From Emticicia sp. CRIBPO (lineage in GTDB: Bacteria; Bacteroidota; Bacteroidia; Cytophagales; Spirosomataceae): DNA of 64,000 bases. The stretch is taken from NCBI RefSeq assembly GCF_009905725.1, contig NZ_JAAAKV010000008.1, positions 124,001-188,000 of the forward strand, given 5' to 3'. The translations under genes and the position numbers were made by a program. Positions 34,432-43,073 of the stretch are shown here, piece after piece; the stretch's first letter is position 1, and every line of letters begins with the position of its first letter. The notes under the pieces were generated by a model. The model ran no database searches and was not told where the DNA came from. It worked only from the letters and a program-made list of their open reading frames with translations.

Positions 34432-35830
34432 TTTTTTAGTGAAGATTGCTCTTTTGTCTTTTCTGATTTTTCCCTCATTTCAGATAGATAAGGCAGCCCC
34501 AGTGGCACAGGAAGTGATGAATTTCGGGCAGTTTGGGAAAATAACCCTTTACAAACCTCAGAAAACACCCCGGTCACTGGCCTTGTTTGTTTCCGGAGAC
34601 GGGGGCTGGCAATTCGGGGTGATCAATATGGCTAAATACCTGGCCATGCAGGGCGTGCTTGTTGCCGGAATAGACGCAAAGTATTTTGCCGCATCCATGT
34701 CAAAGCTGACCTCAGAGTGCTATTATCCTGCGGCAGATTTTGAGCAGCTCAGCATGGTGATTCAGAAGAAATACAATTTTACAGATTATTCAAAACCTGT
34801 TCTCGTCGGGTATTCCTATGGGGCAACATTGGTTTACGGCCTGCTGGCACAGGCTCCGTCAGGGACCTTCAAAGGGGCTATAGGGCTGGGTTTTTGCCCG
34901 GACATTGAATTGAAAAAGCCGCTCTGCAAGGGCAACGGATTGAGTTCACATGTCCTGAAAACAGGGACTTATTACCTTGACAGGACCGAAAAGCTGACGG
35001 CTCCGTTTATCGTTTTAAATGGCGTAAAGGATAAATCCTGCCCGTTTGATGCCACCGCAAAATTTATGAAAAGTATGCCGGATGCAGAACTCGTTACTTT
35101 GCCGAAAGTCGGCCACGGGTTTTCGATTGCGGACAACTGGCTGCCACAATTCAGACAAGCCTATATGAAAATCCAGCAAACCAATCAGCCGGTTAAAGCC
35201 GGGGTCAGATTACAGACTAACTTACCATTAACACTGGTTCGTGCGGCCTCAGAAAAGAATAACGCCCTGGTTTTTATGATATCCGGCGATGGTGGCTGGA
35301 CTAGTTTTGATCAGGGGCTGGCAGAAACTTTTGCTAAAAAAGGGTATGATGTACTGGGTTTGGATGCTCAGAAATACTTCTGGAAAGCCAAAACTCCCGA
35401 AAAAGCAGCATCGGAAATAGAAAAGGCGATCGGGATTTATATGGACCAGCTAAAAAAGAAATCGTTTCTTTTGGTAGGCTACTCTTTTGGAGCTGACGTT
35501 GTCCCTTTTGTGGCCAGCCGGATATCTGAGCCCTTAAAGAGCAGTTTATCAGGTGTTTGTATGTTATCTCCGGAAGAGTACAATGATTTTGAGATCCATG
35601 TGGCCGATATGCTGAATTTTGGCAGTAAAGAAGGGAAATACAATGTTCTCAGGGAAACAGAAGCCCTCAAATCCATAAAACACCTCTGTATGTTTGGAGA
35701 TAAGGAAGACAGTGCCACCGCCAGGCAATTCAAAGAGAAAGGTCTGCCTGTGGTTATACTTCCGGGTGGGCACCATTATGACAATGACTACCAGGCCGTG
35801 GTCAATAATATCCTCACGAGAGTCAAATAA
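34415..35830 (+). CDS. AcvB/VirJ-like protein with two tandem alpha/beta-hydrolase modules
   Basis: A 471-residue exported protein; the ATG at 34415 gives the best signal peptide (SFLVKIALLSFLIFPSFQ), though ATG 34403 is possible. Module 1 carries SGDGGW at 60-65, GYSYG at 132-136 (Ser134) and GHGF near 233; module 2 repeats SGDGGW at 290-295, GYSFG at 355-359 (Ser357) and GGHHY near 452. AcvB of Agrobacterium is a periplasmic lysyl-phosphatidylglycerol hydrolase encoded with the MprF homologue LpiA; this gene overlaps mprF by 17 bp, so the same pairing is likely. Both modules retain serine elbows. Confidence 0.85.
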   Translation: MSSNRSFLVKIALLSFLIFPSFQIDKAAPVAQEVMNFGQFGKITLYKPQKTPRSLALFVSGDGGWQFGVINMAKYLAMQGVLVAGIDAKYFAASMSKLTSECYYPAADFEQLSMVIQKKYNFTDYSKPVLVGYSYGATLVYGLLAQAPSGTFKGAIGLGFCPDIELKKPLCKGNGLSSHVLKTGTYYLDRTEKLTAPFIVLNGVKDKSCPFDATAKFMKSMPDAELVTLPKVGHGFSIADNWLPQFRQAYMKIQQTNQPVKAGVRLQTNLPLTLVRAASEKNNALVFMISGDGGWTSFDQGLAETFAKKGYDVLGLDAQKYFWKAKTPEKAASEIEKAIGIYMDQLKKKSFLLVGYSFGADVVPFVASRISEPLKSSLSGVCMLSPEEYNDFEIHVADMLNFGSKEGKYNVLRETEALKSIKHLCMFGDKEDSATARQFKEKGLPVVILPGGHHYDNDYQAVVNNILTRVK

Positions 35831-36046
35831 CCTGCCTCTTAGCGTTAAATCTATCCTGCAGCACTCCGTAGGGTCATTTTGTCGCAATAATTCCCCAGTT
35901 TGCACCAGTCTCCCTGTGTTTTGATCTGATTTCAAAGACAGTGGCCCGCGTACTTGATTGCTTTAGGGTGAAGTACCGGCCGGATCAGTTTTTTTAATCA
36001 CCGTCATAATAATAATGTCTTTATAAAAATAACTAAATCTTCTGAA

Positions 36047-36766
36047 ATGAGAGAAAAGAGAATAATCCCGGGACTGATGCTTCTTGCCACCTTGTTTTGC
36101 ATTGAAGCCTGTAAAAAAAGCGACACTTCCGTCAATCCGAATCTGACGGCTTTTAATTGTTCGGGAGTCACATTTTCGGATACCGCCATGAGCAGCATTG
36201 CCTATAGCGGCACTGCGACAGTGCCTTATGAAGGTGGGAACGGCGATCTGTATCCTACGGGCACTTCGGTAGCTTCTACCGGCGTGACGGGCCTATCTGC
36301 CGTGATTGTGCCGGGTCAGCTTAAACAAGGTTCAGGCACTGTGAAATACACCATTACAGGTACTCCCACCGTAGCAGGCACCGCTTCTTTTGCCATCAGC
36401 CTCGGAGGGCAATCTTGCACGCTCGTCTTACCGGTTTCTCCTTTGAAAGCAACCGTGACAACACTTACCGCCTCTGTATCCCCCGCAACGGCGAAGAAAG
36501 ACAGTGCTTATAACGGTAAGGTAACATTAGCCTATACAGGCGGAAATGGCGGCTTATACCCCGCATCTTCAGTGATGTCGAAAGGAGTTACCGGGCTTAC
36601 AGCCACCCTGACTGAAGGTACATTGGCCACGGGTTCTGGCAATATTACGTATACCATAACGGGCAAACCGGCCTCAGTCGGTACGGCAGGTTTTGACCTG
36701 AGCCTGGGAGGTAAAAGTGTAAGCGTGGCTATTACGGTTTCGGCGGATACTACGAAAGTGAGATAA
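36047..36766 (+). CDS. lipoprotein with two tandem repeat domains
   Basis: A 239-residue lipoprotein: the signal peptide ends in IEAC (Cys22). Two repeats of about 80 residues follow. Each runs from a YSG/YNG segment through YEGGNGDLYP or YTGGNGGLYP, GVTGL, a GSG-K/N-Y-T-I-T-G block and a final F-x-I/L-S-LGG. The repeats resemble small beta-sandwich domains of Bacteroidetes surface proteins. No catalytic motif is present. It stands alone; the gaps on either side (35831-36046 and 36767-36923) hold no other gene. Confidence 0.78.
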   Translation: MREKRIIPGLMLLATLFCIEACKKSDTSVNPNLTAFNCSGVTFSDTAMSSIAYSGTATVPYEGGNGDLYPTGTSVASTGVTGLSAVIVPGQLKQGSGTVKYTITGTPTVAGTASFAISLGGQSCTLVLPVSPLKATVTTLTASVSPATAKKDSAYNGKVTLAYTGGNGGLYPASSVMSKGVTGLTATLTEGTLATGSGNITYTITGKPASVGTAGFDLSLGGKSVSVAITVSADTTKVR

Positions 36767-36844
36767 TAAGCTTGATCACCTGAATTAGCCTTATTTGTGT
36801 AGCTGCGGGGGTAAAAAGACTATAGCTCATAGTAAAGCATCAGC

Positions 36845-36882
36845 AAAAAACAGCCGCTACAGGAAAAAGTAGCGGCTGTTTT
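36845..36882 (-). terminator. bidirectional intrinsic terminator
   Basis: AACAGCCGCTAC (36849-36860) and GTAGCGGCTGTT (36869-36880) form a 12-bp stem with T-runs when read on the minus strand (TTTTTT) and weaker T on the plus strand. It lies between the repeat lipoprotein gene and the convergent deacetylase-like gene. Confidence 0.85.
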
Positions 36883-36923
36883 ACAACTTTCTGACAGTCC
36901 GGTTTATCAGAAGCATCCTCGTA

Positions 36924-37919
36924 TTAATGTTTGAATTCGCTCTCTACGCTTTCACTGAGGTCATATAGCAGCCATTGATGATTCAAAACCTCGGATTTAC
37001 GGGTCTGTAGCAATTTAATAAAATCTTTGACCCCGACGGGTTCATTGCCGTTGCCATGAATGAGCACAATACTGCCTGTCTCAGGACGCTGGCCTTTGGC
37101 TAGCCAGGCATCGCTACCCACGGGAATCAGTCCTGAAGCCACTACAAGCTCCACGATCTTCTGATCCGATACCAGGCCGGGGAATCTGAAAAATACCGAA
37201 GGAGTTAATCCACGCTCCAGCATGGCAATCTCCGTACCCAGGATTTCGAAATTCAGGTCAGTGCCGGGTTCCAGTAAAAAATTGCTGTGCGGAGGTATTT
37301 TAGGGTCATAATTATGATTGTAGGTATGGTTAACCCAGGTGACAGATATCTCACCTGCTTCAACGAGACCTTTTAACCATTGGATGTCGTCAGGATGATC
37401 AAGCATAAATTTACCTGTTATGGAAAGGGCTACAGGCACCGGTTGCTCTGTTTTACTGAATTCTGTGATCAGGGATGTAAAAATGATTCTGTCCAAAGGT
37501 TTTTTTGAAGGACAAAGGTCGATGGTTAGCGTAATGCCGTGTTCCTGAGGAAAACCATGCGTAATACCGGCATCTTGCAGCGGGTAAGATTTTTTCAAAG
37601 CTGCTTCCAGGGCATTGACATAAGGGGTATTTTTATAGACAGAAATTAAGCCCTTCATACTTAACGTTTTTACAGAAATCTGCTCCGAGGGGAAGATTTG
37701 TGTCTGCAGTTTTACAGGATCAAGGCCCAGAAAAAATATTTTTCCTGATTGTTCATATTTTCTTAAAATCAGTACATTTTTTCCCTGGTAACTGCCTTCC
37801 GCAAAAAAGATGCTGTAATTTTTTATGTTTTCCCGGGCAAATCCATCAAGACTGATTACCGCCAAGGAAATTGCAATAAAGGTGGTTTGAAAGGAACGGC
37901 TCCATTTGATTGACCCCAT
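36924..37919 (-). CDS. polysaccharide deacetylase-like protein, exported
   Basis: A 331-residue protein with a hydrophobic N-terminus (TTFIAISLAVISLDGFA) and a variable N-terminal half (30-130), then a NodB-like domain. Motif 2 is intact as NHTYNHNY and motif 3 as FFRFPG, while motif 1 reads LTIDLCPS instead of TFDDG, so the catalytic Asp is kept but the second, metal-binding Asp is missing. The end shows IVLIHGNGNE. Deacetylase activity is therefore uncertain. It is monocistronic with its own terminator; the region upstream (37920-38197) has no supported gene. Confidence 0.75.
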   Translation of the reverse strand: MGSIKWSRSFQTTFIAISLAVISLDGFARENIKNYSIFFAEGSYQGKNVLILRKYEQSGKIFFLGLDPVKLQTQIFPSEQISVKTLSMKGLISVYKNTPYVNALEAALKKSYPLQDAGITHGFPQEHGITLTIDLCPSKKPLDRIIFTSLITEFSKTEQPVPVALSITGKFMLDHPDDIQWLKGLVEAGEISVTWVNHTYNHNYDPKIPPHSNFLLEPGTDLNFEILGTEIAMLERGLTPSVFFRFPGLVSDQKIVELVVASGLIPVGSDAWLAKGQRPETGSIVLIHGNGNEPVGVKDFIKLLQTRKSEVLNHQWLLYDLSESVESEFKH

Positions 37920-38197
37920 AATTTTCAGATATGCTGTTTTAAATTCCGGTAAATTTATAAAATTGTTAACTCATATTTTCACCCGGTTTGATTAACAACG
38001 CCTGAGGGCGGCAGGTTTCTGAATAAGGCGTAAATCTCACGGGCATCAGAGACCAGCGGCCTGTAAATGAGAGAGAAAGAAGTTTTTTGTTAAGCTTATT
38101 TAAGGAAAGAGGAGGTCCGACTCAGTGATATGAAATTGTACTTTAATAATAAAATCCGCACAGAAATAAGGAGAAATTATGAAAAAAGCAATAAAAC
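37920..38197. other. intergenic region, no supported gene
   Basis: The stretch between the deacetylase-like gene and the tRNA-Met terminator has no convincing ORF. An AGGAGGT at 38111 and an AAGGAG at 38169 precede short ATG frames, but these run into antisense tRNA sequence or stop after 12 codons and are judged accidental. Confidence 0.5.
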
Positions 38198-38235
38198 AAA
38201 AAAGCAACCCGATATAAATCAGATTGCTTTTTTTC
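38198..38235 (-). terminator. intrinsic terminator of tRNA-Met
   Basis: On the minus strand AAAAAAGCAA, a 16-nt loop and TTGCTTTTTT give an A/T-rich stem ending in a T-run, directly after the tRNA 3-prime end. Confidence 0.65.
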
Positions 38236-38236
38236 G

Positions 38237-38310
38237 TAGCGGGGACGGGAATCGAACCCGTGACCTCCGGGTTATGAATCCGACGCTCTAACCATCTGAG
38301 CTACCCCGCC
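38237..38310 (-). tRNA. tRNA-Met (anticodon CAT)
   Basis: A 74-nt cloverleaf on the minus strand: acceptor GGCGGGG/CCCCGCT (one G-U), D-stem GCTC/GAGC, anticodon loop TTCATAA (CAT), T-stem ACGGG/CCCGT with TTCGATT, discriminator A. CCA is not encoded. The elongator type is likely, but the lysidine-modified tRNA-Ile2 also has CAT and cannot be excluded by eye. Confidence 0.93.
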
Positions 38311-38454
38311 GTCTTAACAGGGTGCAAATTTAGGAAATGAAAAATAAGAATCCAAAAACATTTTAAAACTAAATTCAAAATAAAAAAAAATACAATGGTT
38401 TCCTTGCTTTAATTGGTCTAATCTCCTAAATAGAACAAAATTAATAATTGAAGT

Positions 38455-38835
38455 ATGGCAAAGCATAAATTTGTAGAAGAATTCCCATTCAAAACCTCAC
38501 CTAAAGTGCTGTATAACTACATCAGCACCCCCGGAGGGCTTCAGCAATGGTTTGCCTCAAAGGTGACGATGGACAGCAGTCATAATTTTAATTTTTCCTG
38601 GGATGATGAAATTCACACGGCAATGCTCACTTCTTCGAGATTAAACAAATCAACCCGTTTCGATTTTATTGGTAAAGACGAAGGCAATTTTCTGGAGTTT
38701 AAACTGATCACCAGCGAAATTGACGGCTCTACTTACCTGAGAATAACCGACTGCTCTGATAATAACAGCGACAGCGATCTGCTTGATCTTTGGTCAGGAC
38801 TGATCGACGAACTGAAGGAAATTGTAGGAGGCTGA
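38455..38835 (+). CDS. START-like (SRPBCC) domain protein
   Basis: A 126-residue single START-like domain (MAKHKFVEEFPFKTSPKVLYNYISTPGGLQQWFA in two runs, then a C-terminal helix SDLLDLWSGLIDELKEIVG). The family is a compact Bacteroidetes version of the AHSA1 fold, usually one conserved copy per genome near an LptF/G permease, as here. The hydrophobic pocket suggests lipid binding. The gene lies 70 bp upstream of the permease and has the same orientation. Confidence 0.85.
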   Translation: MAKHKFVEEFPFKTSPKVLYNYISTPGGLQQWFASKVTMDSSHNFNFSWDDEIHTAMLTSSRLNKSTRFDFIGKDEGNFLEFKLITSEIDGSTYLRITDCSDNNSDSDLLDLWSGLIDELKEIVGG

Positions 38836-38855
38836 TAGTTAAAAAATCTAAATTC

Positions 38856-38887
38856 TTTGTTTTCGAAGCAAAAGATATGGAATTTTG
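38856..38887 (+). promoter_or_regulatory. probable promoter of the LptF/G-like gene
   Basis: TTTG at 38856-38859, a 20-nt spacer and GAATTTTG at 38880-38887 match the Bacteroidetes consensus with one mismatch in the -7 element. Transcription would start near 38894, 12 bp before the ATG at 38906. Confidence 0.5.
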
Positions 38888-38905
38888 CATCTGAAAACGA
38901 TTTGA

Positions 38906-40405
38906 ATGAAAAAAATAGATAAGTTGATCATAAGGGCTTTTATCGGCCCCTTCATTTTAACCACAGCAGTAGTCGTATTTATCTTTCTGATGCGGTTTCT
39001 GATGATGTATTTCAATGATTTCATCGGAAAAGACCTCGGCCTTGATGTTTTTGGCAAGCTTTTTATCTATTTCTCTCTCATTACCATTCCGATCTCTCTT
39101 CCACTTTCCACTTTGCTGGCTACCCTGATGTGTTATGGTAACCTGGGTGAGCATACCGAGATCACCGCCATGAAATCAGCCGGTATACCGCTTTCCCGCC
39201 TGATCAGGCCGGTCCTTGTTTTCGTGTTTTTTGTTTCGGTATTCTCTTTAATTTACAATAATTATGTCAATCCATGGGCCAATCTTAAAGGTTATTCCCT
39301 GCTTTGGGACGTTAAAACCGCAAAAGTGACCCTCAACATACAGGAAGGTATTTTTTACAGGGAAATCCCGGGCTACAGGATCAAGGTGCAGGATAAATAC
39401 CCTGACGGAGTAACCCTTAAAAATGTGATGGTATATGACCACACTGCCAACAACGGAAACAAAAGCGTAACTGTGGCTGATTCGGGTAAAATGTATTCAA
39501 AATACAACAACACTTACCTGGTTTTTGAGCTGTTTAACGGATACAACTACATAGATCAGAACAACGGGTTTAACCAATACAACGAAACCCAGTTTGTCAA
39601 GAATAAATTTAAAAAGAACCAGATCATATTCTCCCTGGAGAGTTTCGGGATCAAGCGTACGGATGAAAACCAGTTCAAATATCATGAATACATGAAGAAT
39701 ATTGCTGAACTGACCACCCAGATTGATTCTACAAACAAAGAAATCAAAAACTCCGTCAAATCACAGGTACAGTCGCTTCAGTCGCTGAGTGTCTATCAGT
39801 TTAAACCTGTGCAGCCTGTTCAGAAGGTATCTGCCCAAAAGGACACTACCTATGTGGTGATAAAACCCGGCCCGTGGATTGAGAAGCGTTATTCTACCAA
39901 AACGCAGTTTTACAGAGACCAGGAAATGCTGGAATCGGCCATTTCCCAAAGCAAGAACCTCAAGTCCCAGCTGGAAACCAACGACGTGATCCTGACCGGA
40001 AAACTGAGGGACATGTACAGGGCCGATGTGGAAAGATGGCATAAGCTGACCATGGCCATATCCTGCCTGGTGATGTTTATGATCGGGGCCGCTTTGGGGT
40101 CTATCATCAAAAAAGGCGGTTTCGGAATGCCCGTGCTTTTGTCCATCAGTTTCTTTATATTCATGTATGTCCTGATGCAGCTGGGCGACAAATATGCCAA
40201 AGAAGGCATCATCCCGGTGGTGGTAGGGGTGTGGATTCCCAATTTTATCCTGCTGCTGATCGGTATTTTCCTGATGTACAAAGCCTCGAATGACGCCCGT
40301 TTATTTGAAAGCGATATCTACAACGTTTATATTGACCGTGTGAAAACCCTGTTCCAAAAAATAAAATTGAAAAGACAACTGAAAATTTCAAATAATTATT
40401 CGTAA
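38906..40405 (+). CDS. LptF/LptG family permease
   Basis: A 499-residue inner-membrane protein of the LptF/G family. Three N-terminal helices (FIGPFILTTAVVVFIFLMRF, LFIYFSLITIPISLPLSTLL, LIRPVLVFVFFVSVFSLIY) surround the conserved GEHTEITAMKSAGI coupling segment; a large periplasmic domain spans about 120-375; three helices end the protein. LptF/G and LptB2 extract lipopolysaccharide from the inner membrane. The periplasmic domain holds a long linker with coiled-coil (AQKDTTYVVIKPGPW), longer than in E. coli. Which of LptF or LptG it is cannot be told. Confidence 0.9.
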   Translation: MKKIDKLIIRAFIGPFILTTAVVVFIFLMRFLMMYFNDFIGKDLGLDVFGKLFIYFSLITIPISLPLSTLLATLMCYGNLGEHTEITAMKSAGIPLSRLIRPVLVFVFFVSVFSLIYNNYVNPWANLKGYSLLWDVKTAKVTLNIQEGIFYREIPGYRIKVQDKYPDGVTLKNVMVYDHTANNGNKSVTVADSGKMYSKYNNTYLVFELFNGYNYIDQNNGFNQYNETQFVKNKFKKNQIIFSLESFGIKRTDENQFKYHEYMKNIAELTTQIDSTNKEIKNSVKSQVQSLQSLSVYQFKPVQPVQKVSAQKDTTYVVIKPGPWIEKRYSTKTQFYRDQEMLESAISQSKNLKSQLETNDVILTGKLRDMYRADVERWHKLTMAISCLVMFMIGAALGSIIKKGGFGMPVLLSISFFIFMYVLMQLGDKYAKEGIIPVVVGVWIPNFILLLIGIFLMYKASNDARLFESDIYNVYIDRVKTLFQKIKLKRQLKISNNYS

Positions 40406-40410
40406 TTTTG
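40403..40410 (+). promoter_or_regulatory. promoter -7 element of rpsO
   Basis: TAATTTTG matches TAnnTTTG and lies 48 bp before the rpsO ATG, overlapping the stop of the upstream permease. No good -33 TTG is found 19-20 nt upstream. Confidence 0.5.
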
Positions 40411-40458
40411 CAGGTGTTTTATTTTTATTTACCAAATTATTAATCTAGGTTAGGATAC

Positions 40459-40734
40459 ATGTATTTAACTTCGGAGAAGAAACAGGAGATTTTTGAAGCC
40501 AAAGGCTTTGAAAAAAAATCAAGCGATACCGGTTCAGCTGAATCACAAATCGCATTATTTACTTTCAGAATCGCTCACCTTACAGAGCACCTTAAAAAAC
40601 ATAAGCATGATTTTTCTACGCGTATGGGACTTTTGAAGCTTGTAGGAAAGCGTCGTAGATTGTTGAACTATCTTATTAAAAAAGATATCGAGCGTTATAG
40701 AGCTATAATCGCTGAACTCAATATACGTAAGTAA
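40459..40734 (+). CDS. rpsO: 30S ribosomal protein S15
   Basis: A 91-residue S15 with the four-helix bundle and the conserved [28 protein letters not shown] (in two runs), [16 protein letters not shown] and the [13 protein letters not shown] tail. It binds 16S rRNA helices 20-22 early in 30S assembly. It precedes pnp, the classical rpsO-pnp order, with a terminator and a second leader hairpin between them. Confidence 0.97.
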   Translation: MYLTSEKKQEIFEAKGFEKKSSDTGSAESQIALFTFRIAHLTEHLKKHKHDFSTRMGLLKLVGKRRRLLNYLIKKDIERYRAIIAELNIRK

Positions 40735-40740
40735 AAATCT

Positions 40741-40776
40741 GGGAATCTCATTCATATGGGATTCCCAAATTTTTTC
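40741..40776 (+). terminator. intrinsic terminator or attenuator after rpsO
   Basis: GGGAATCTCAT and ATGGGATTCCC form an 11-bp stem with one wobble and a very short loop, followed by AAATTTTTTC. It separates rpsO from pnp. Confidence 0.8.
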
Positions 40777-40826
40777 TGATACTTCAGACTTTAATTTATC
40801 CCCGCGGACTTGAAAGGATAAAATCA

Positions 40827-40865
40827 TCGCATCAAAAGCGGAAAATGCGATATAATTTTTTTTTT
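40827..40865 (+). promoter_or_regulatory. pnp leader hairpin with T-run
   Basis: TCGCAT (40827-40832) and ATGCGA (40845-40850) enclose CAAAAGCGGAAA and are followed by ten T (40856-40865), ending one base before the pnp ATG. It has the form of an intrinsic terminator placed at the translation start, a likely regulatory element. Confidence 0.5.
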
Positions 40866-40866
40866 A

Positions 40867-43014
40867 ATGTTTACTATTTTTTCTCAGACCATCCAGATGC
40901 CGGATGGTAAAACAATCACCTTAGAAACAGGAAAACTGGCTCGTCAGGCCGATGGTTCTGTAGTAGTCAGATCAGGTAACGCCATGCTTTTAGCCACTGT
41001 TGTAGCGGCTAAAGAACATAAAGAAGGAACTGACTTTTTGCCACTTTCAGTGGATTATCAGGAGAAGTTCGCTTCTGCAGGTAGAATACCGGGAAGTTTC
41101 CAACGCAGAGAAGGAAGACTTTCAGATAATGAAATATTGATATCAAGACTTATTGACCGTGCCCTCAGACCGATTTTCCCTGAAGATTATCATGCTGAAG
41201 TACAGGTAATGGTAACCTTGCATTCTGCTGATGAAAATATTCAACCGGATGCTTTAGCTGCCCTGGCCGCTTCTGCTGCCATCGCTGTTTCGGATATTCC
41301 ATTCAACGGACCGATCTCTGAAGTCCGCGTTTGTAAAATCGACGGACAATACGTTGTTAACCCGGTCACCAGCGAAATTCTTAAAGCTGATCTTGACCTG
41401 ATCGTAGCCGGTACGCACGACAACATCATTATGGTGGAAGGTGAAGGTAACGAATGTTCAGAAGTGGAGATGATCGAGGCGATAAAAGTGGCTCACGAAG
41501 CCATTAAAATCCAGATTGCCGGACAAAATCTTCTGGCTGCTGCCGTAGGATCAACTGAAAAGAGGGTTTATAACCACGAAATTCATGATGAAGAGCTCAG
41601 AGAAAGAATGAACAAAGAGCTTTTCGATAAAGTTTATGCGGTTTGTCTTGAAGGTTCTGCCAACAAAAATGTCAGAAAAGAAGGCTTCTCTGCTATTTTG
41701 AAAGAGTTCATTGACTCATTCGCAGAAGGAGAAGAAAAGAACAGTGCTTTGATCAAAACATATTTCGGAGACATCACGTATGATGCTTCAAGAAAACTGG
41801 TTCTGGACGAAAGAAAAAGATTGGACGGTCGTCAGCTTACTGAAATCAGACCTATTACCTGTGAGGTGGATTATCTTCCGTCTGCACACGGTTCGGCTTT
41901 GTTTACAAGAGGTGAGACGCAATCTTTGTCAACTACCACTTTAGGTACCAAACTGGATGAGCAGATCGTTGACCAGGCTATGCAGTCCGGTTACTCTAAA
42001 TTCTATCTTCACTACAACTTCCCTGGTTTTTCAACCGGTGAGGTAAAACCTAACAGAGGTGTAGGACGAAGAGAAGTAGGTCACGGTAACCTGGCCATGA
42101 GGTCACTTAAAAAAGTTTTGCCTCCTGTAGATCAGAATCCTTACACCATCAGAATTGTGAGTGATATCCTTGAATCAAACGGTTCGTCGTCTATGGCTAC
42201 AGTTTGTGCGGGTTGTTTATCACTTATGGATGCGGGTATTCCGATTGCTGCACCGGTTTCAGGTATAGCGATGGGATTGATCACAGATACTGCAACAGGT
42301 AAATGGGCGGTATTGTCTGATATCCTTGGAGATGAAGATCACCTGGGTGATATGGACTTTAAAGTAACCGGTACTGAAAAAGGTATCGTTGCCTGCCAGA
42401 TGGATATTAAAATCGGTGGTTTATCTTACGAGATTCTTGAACAAGCCCTTAACCAGGCTAAAGAAGGAAGATTACACATTCTTTCTATCATGAAAACGGC
42501 CATCGAAAAACCGCGTGCTGACCTTAAACCTCATGCACCGCGTGCTCATACTATTATTATTGACAGAGAATTTATCGGTGCGATCATCGGGCCTGGTGGT
42601 AAAGTGGTTCAGGAAATCCAACGTGAATCAGGTGCTACCATCACCATCGAGGAAAAAGATAACAAAGGATATGTGGCGATATTTGCTACCAATGGCGACA
42701 GCATGAACATGGCCCGCCGTCGTGTGGAAGGTATCGTTAAAATGCCGGATGTAGGAGAAGTTTACACTGCCAAAGTGAAATCGATCCAGCCGTTCGGAGC
42801 ATTCCTAGAGTTCTTACCTGGTAAAGAAGGTCTTCTTCATATTTCTGAGATTTCTTGGGAAAGACTGCCTAGTATGGACGGTGTCCTGGAAGAAGGCGAG
42901 GAGCTTGAAGTGAAGCTTACAGAAGTGGATAAAAAGACCGGAAAATACAGGTTGTCGAGAAAAGTGTTGCTTCCAAGGCCAGCCAGACCTGAAAATACAC
43001 AAAAAGAACAATAA
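40867..43014 (+). CDS. pnp: polyribonucleotide nucleotidyltransferase (PNPase)
   Basis: A 715-residue PNPase with two RNase PH domains (catalytic region with [16 protein letters not shown] and [14 protein letters not shown]), a linking helical domain, a KH domain with [15 protein letters not shown] (about 575-590) and an S1 domain with [20 protein letters not shown] and [11 protein letters not shown] (about 640-690). It degrades RNA 3-prime to 5-prime using phosphate and can add tails. It lies after rpsO as in most bacteria; the leader has a hairpin close to the start codon. Codon use is T-ending, typical of highly expressed genes here. Confidence 0.97.
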   Translation: MFTIFSQTIQMPDGKTITLETGKLARQADGSVVVRSGNAMLLATVVAAKEHKEGTDFLPLSVDYQEKFASAGRIPGSFQRREGRLSDNEILISRLIDRALRPIFPEDYHAEVQVMVTLHSADENIQPDALAALAASAAIAVSDIPFNGPISEVRVCKIDGQYVVNPVTSEILKADLDLIVAGTHDNIIMVEGEGNECSEVEMIEAIKVAHEAIKIQIAGQNLLAAAVGSTEKRVYNHEIHDEELRERMNKELFDKVYAVCLEGSANKNVRKEGFSAILKEFIDSFAEGEEKNSALIKTYFGDITYDASRKLVLDERKRLDGRQLTEIRPITCEVDYLPSAHGSALFTRGETQSLSTTTLGTKLDEQIVDQAMQSGYSKFYLHYNFPGFSTGEVKPNRGVGRREVGHGNLAMRSLKKVLPPVDQNPYTIRIVSDILESNGSSSMATVCAGCLSLMDAGIPIAAPVSGIAMGLITDTATGKWAVLSDILGDEDHLGDMDFKVTGTEKGIVACQMDIKIGGLSYEILEQALNQAKEGRLHILSIMKTAIEKPRADLKPHAPRAHTIIIDREFIGAIIGPGGKVVQEIQRESGATITIEEKDNKGYVAIFATNGDSMNMARRRVEGIVKMPDVGEVYTAKVKSIQPFGAFLEFLPGKEGLLHISEISWERLPSMDGVLEEGEELEVKLTEVDKKTGKYRLSRKVLLPRPARPENTQKEQ

Positions 43015-43073
43015 TTGATTTATAATTGTTGTTAGACTAGTAATCGCTAAATTTTTTTAAGAAGAGATAATAT

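Noticed and set aside
38179-38217. 12-codon ORF with AAGGAG upstream
   Set aside because: Too short, no conservation visible, and it runs into the tRNA terminator hairpin.
38130-38291. 53-codon plus-strand ORF preceded by AGGAGGT and ending in GNRTRDLRVMNPTL
   Set aside because: Its second half is antisense to tRNA-Met, a known artefact peptide, and Shine-Dalgarno sequences carry little weight in this phylum.
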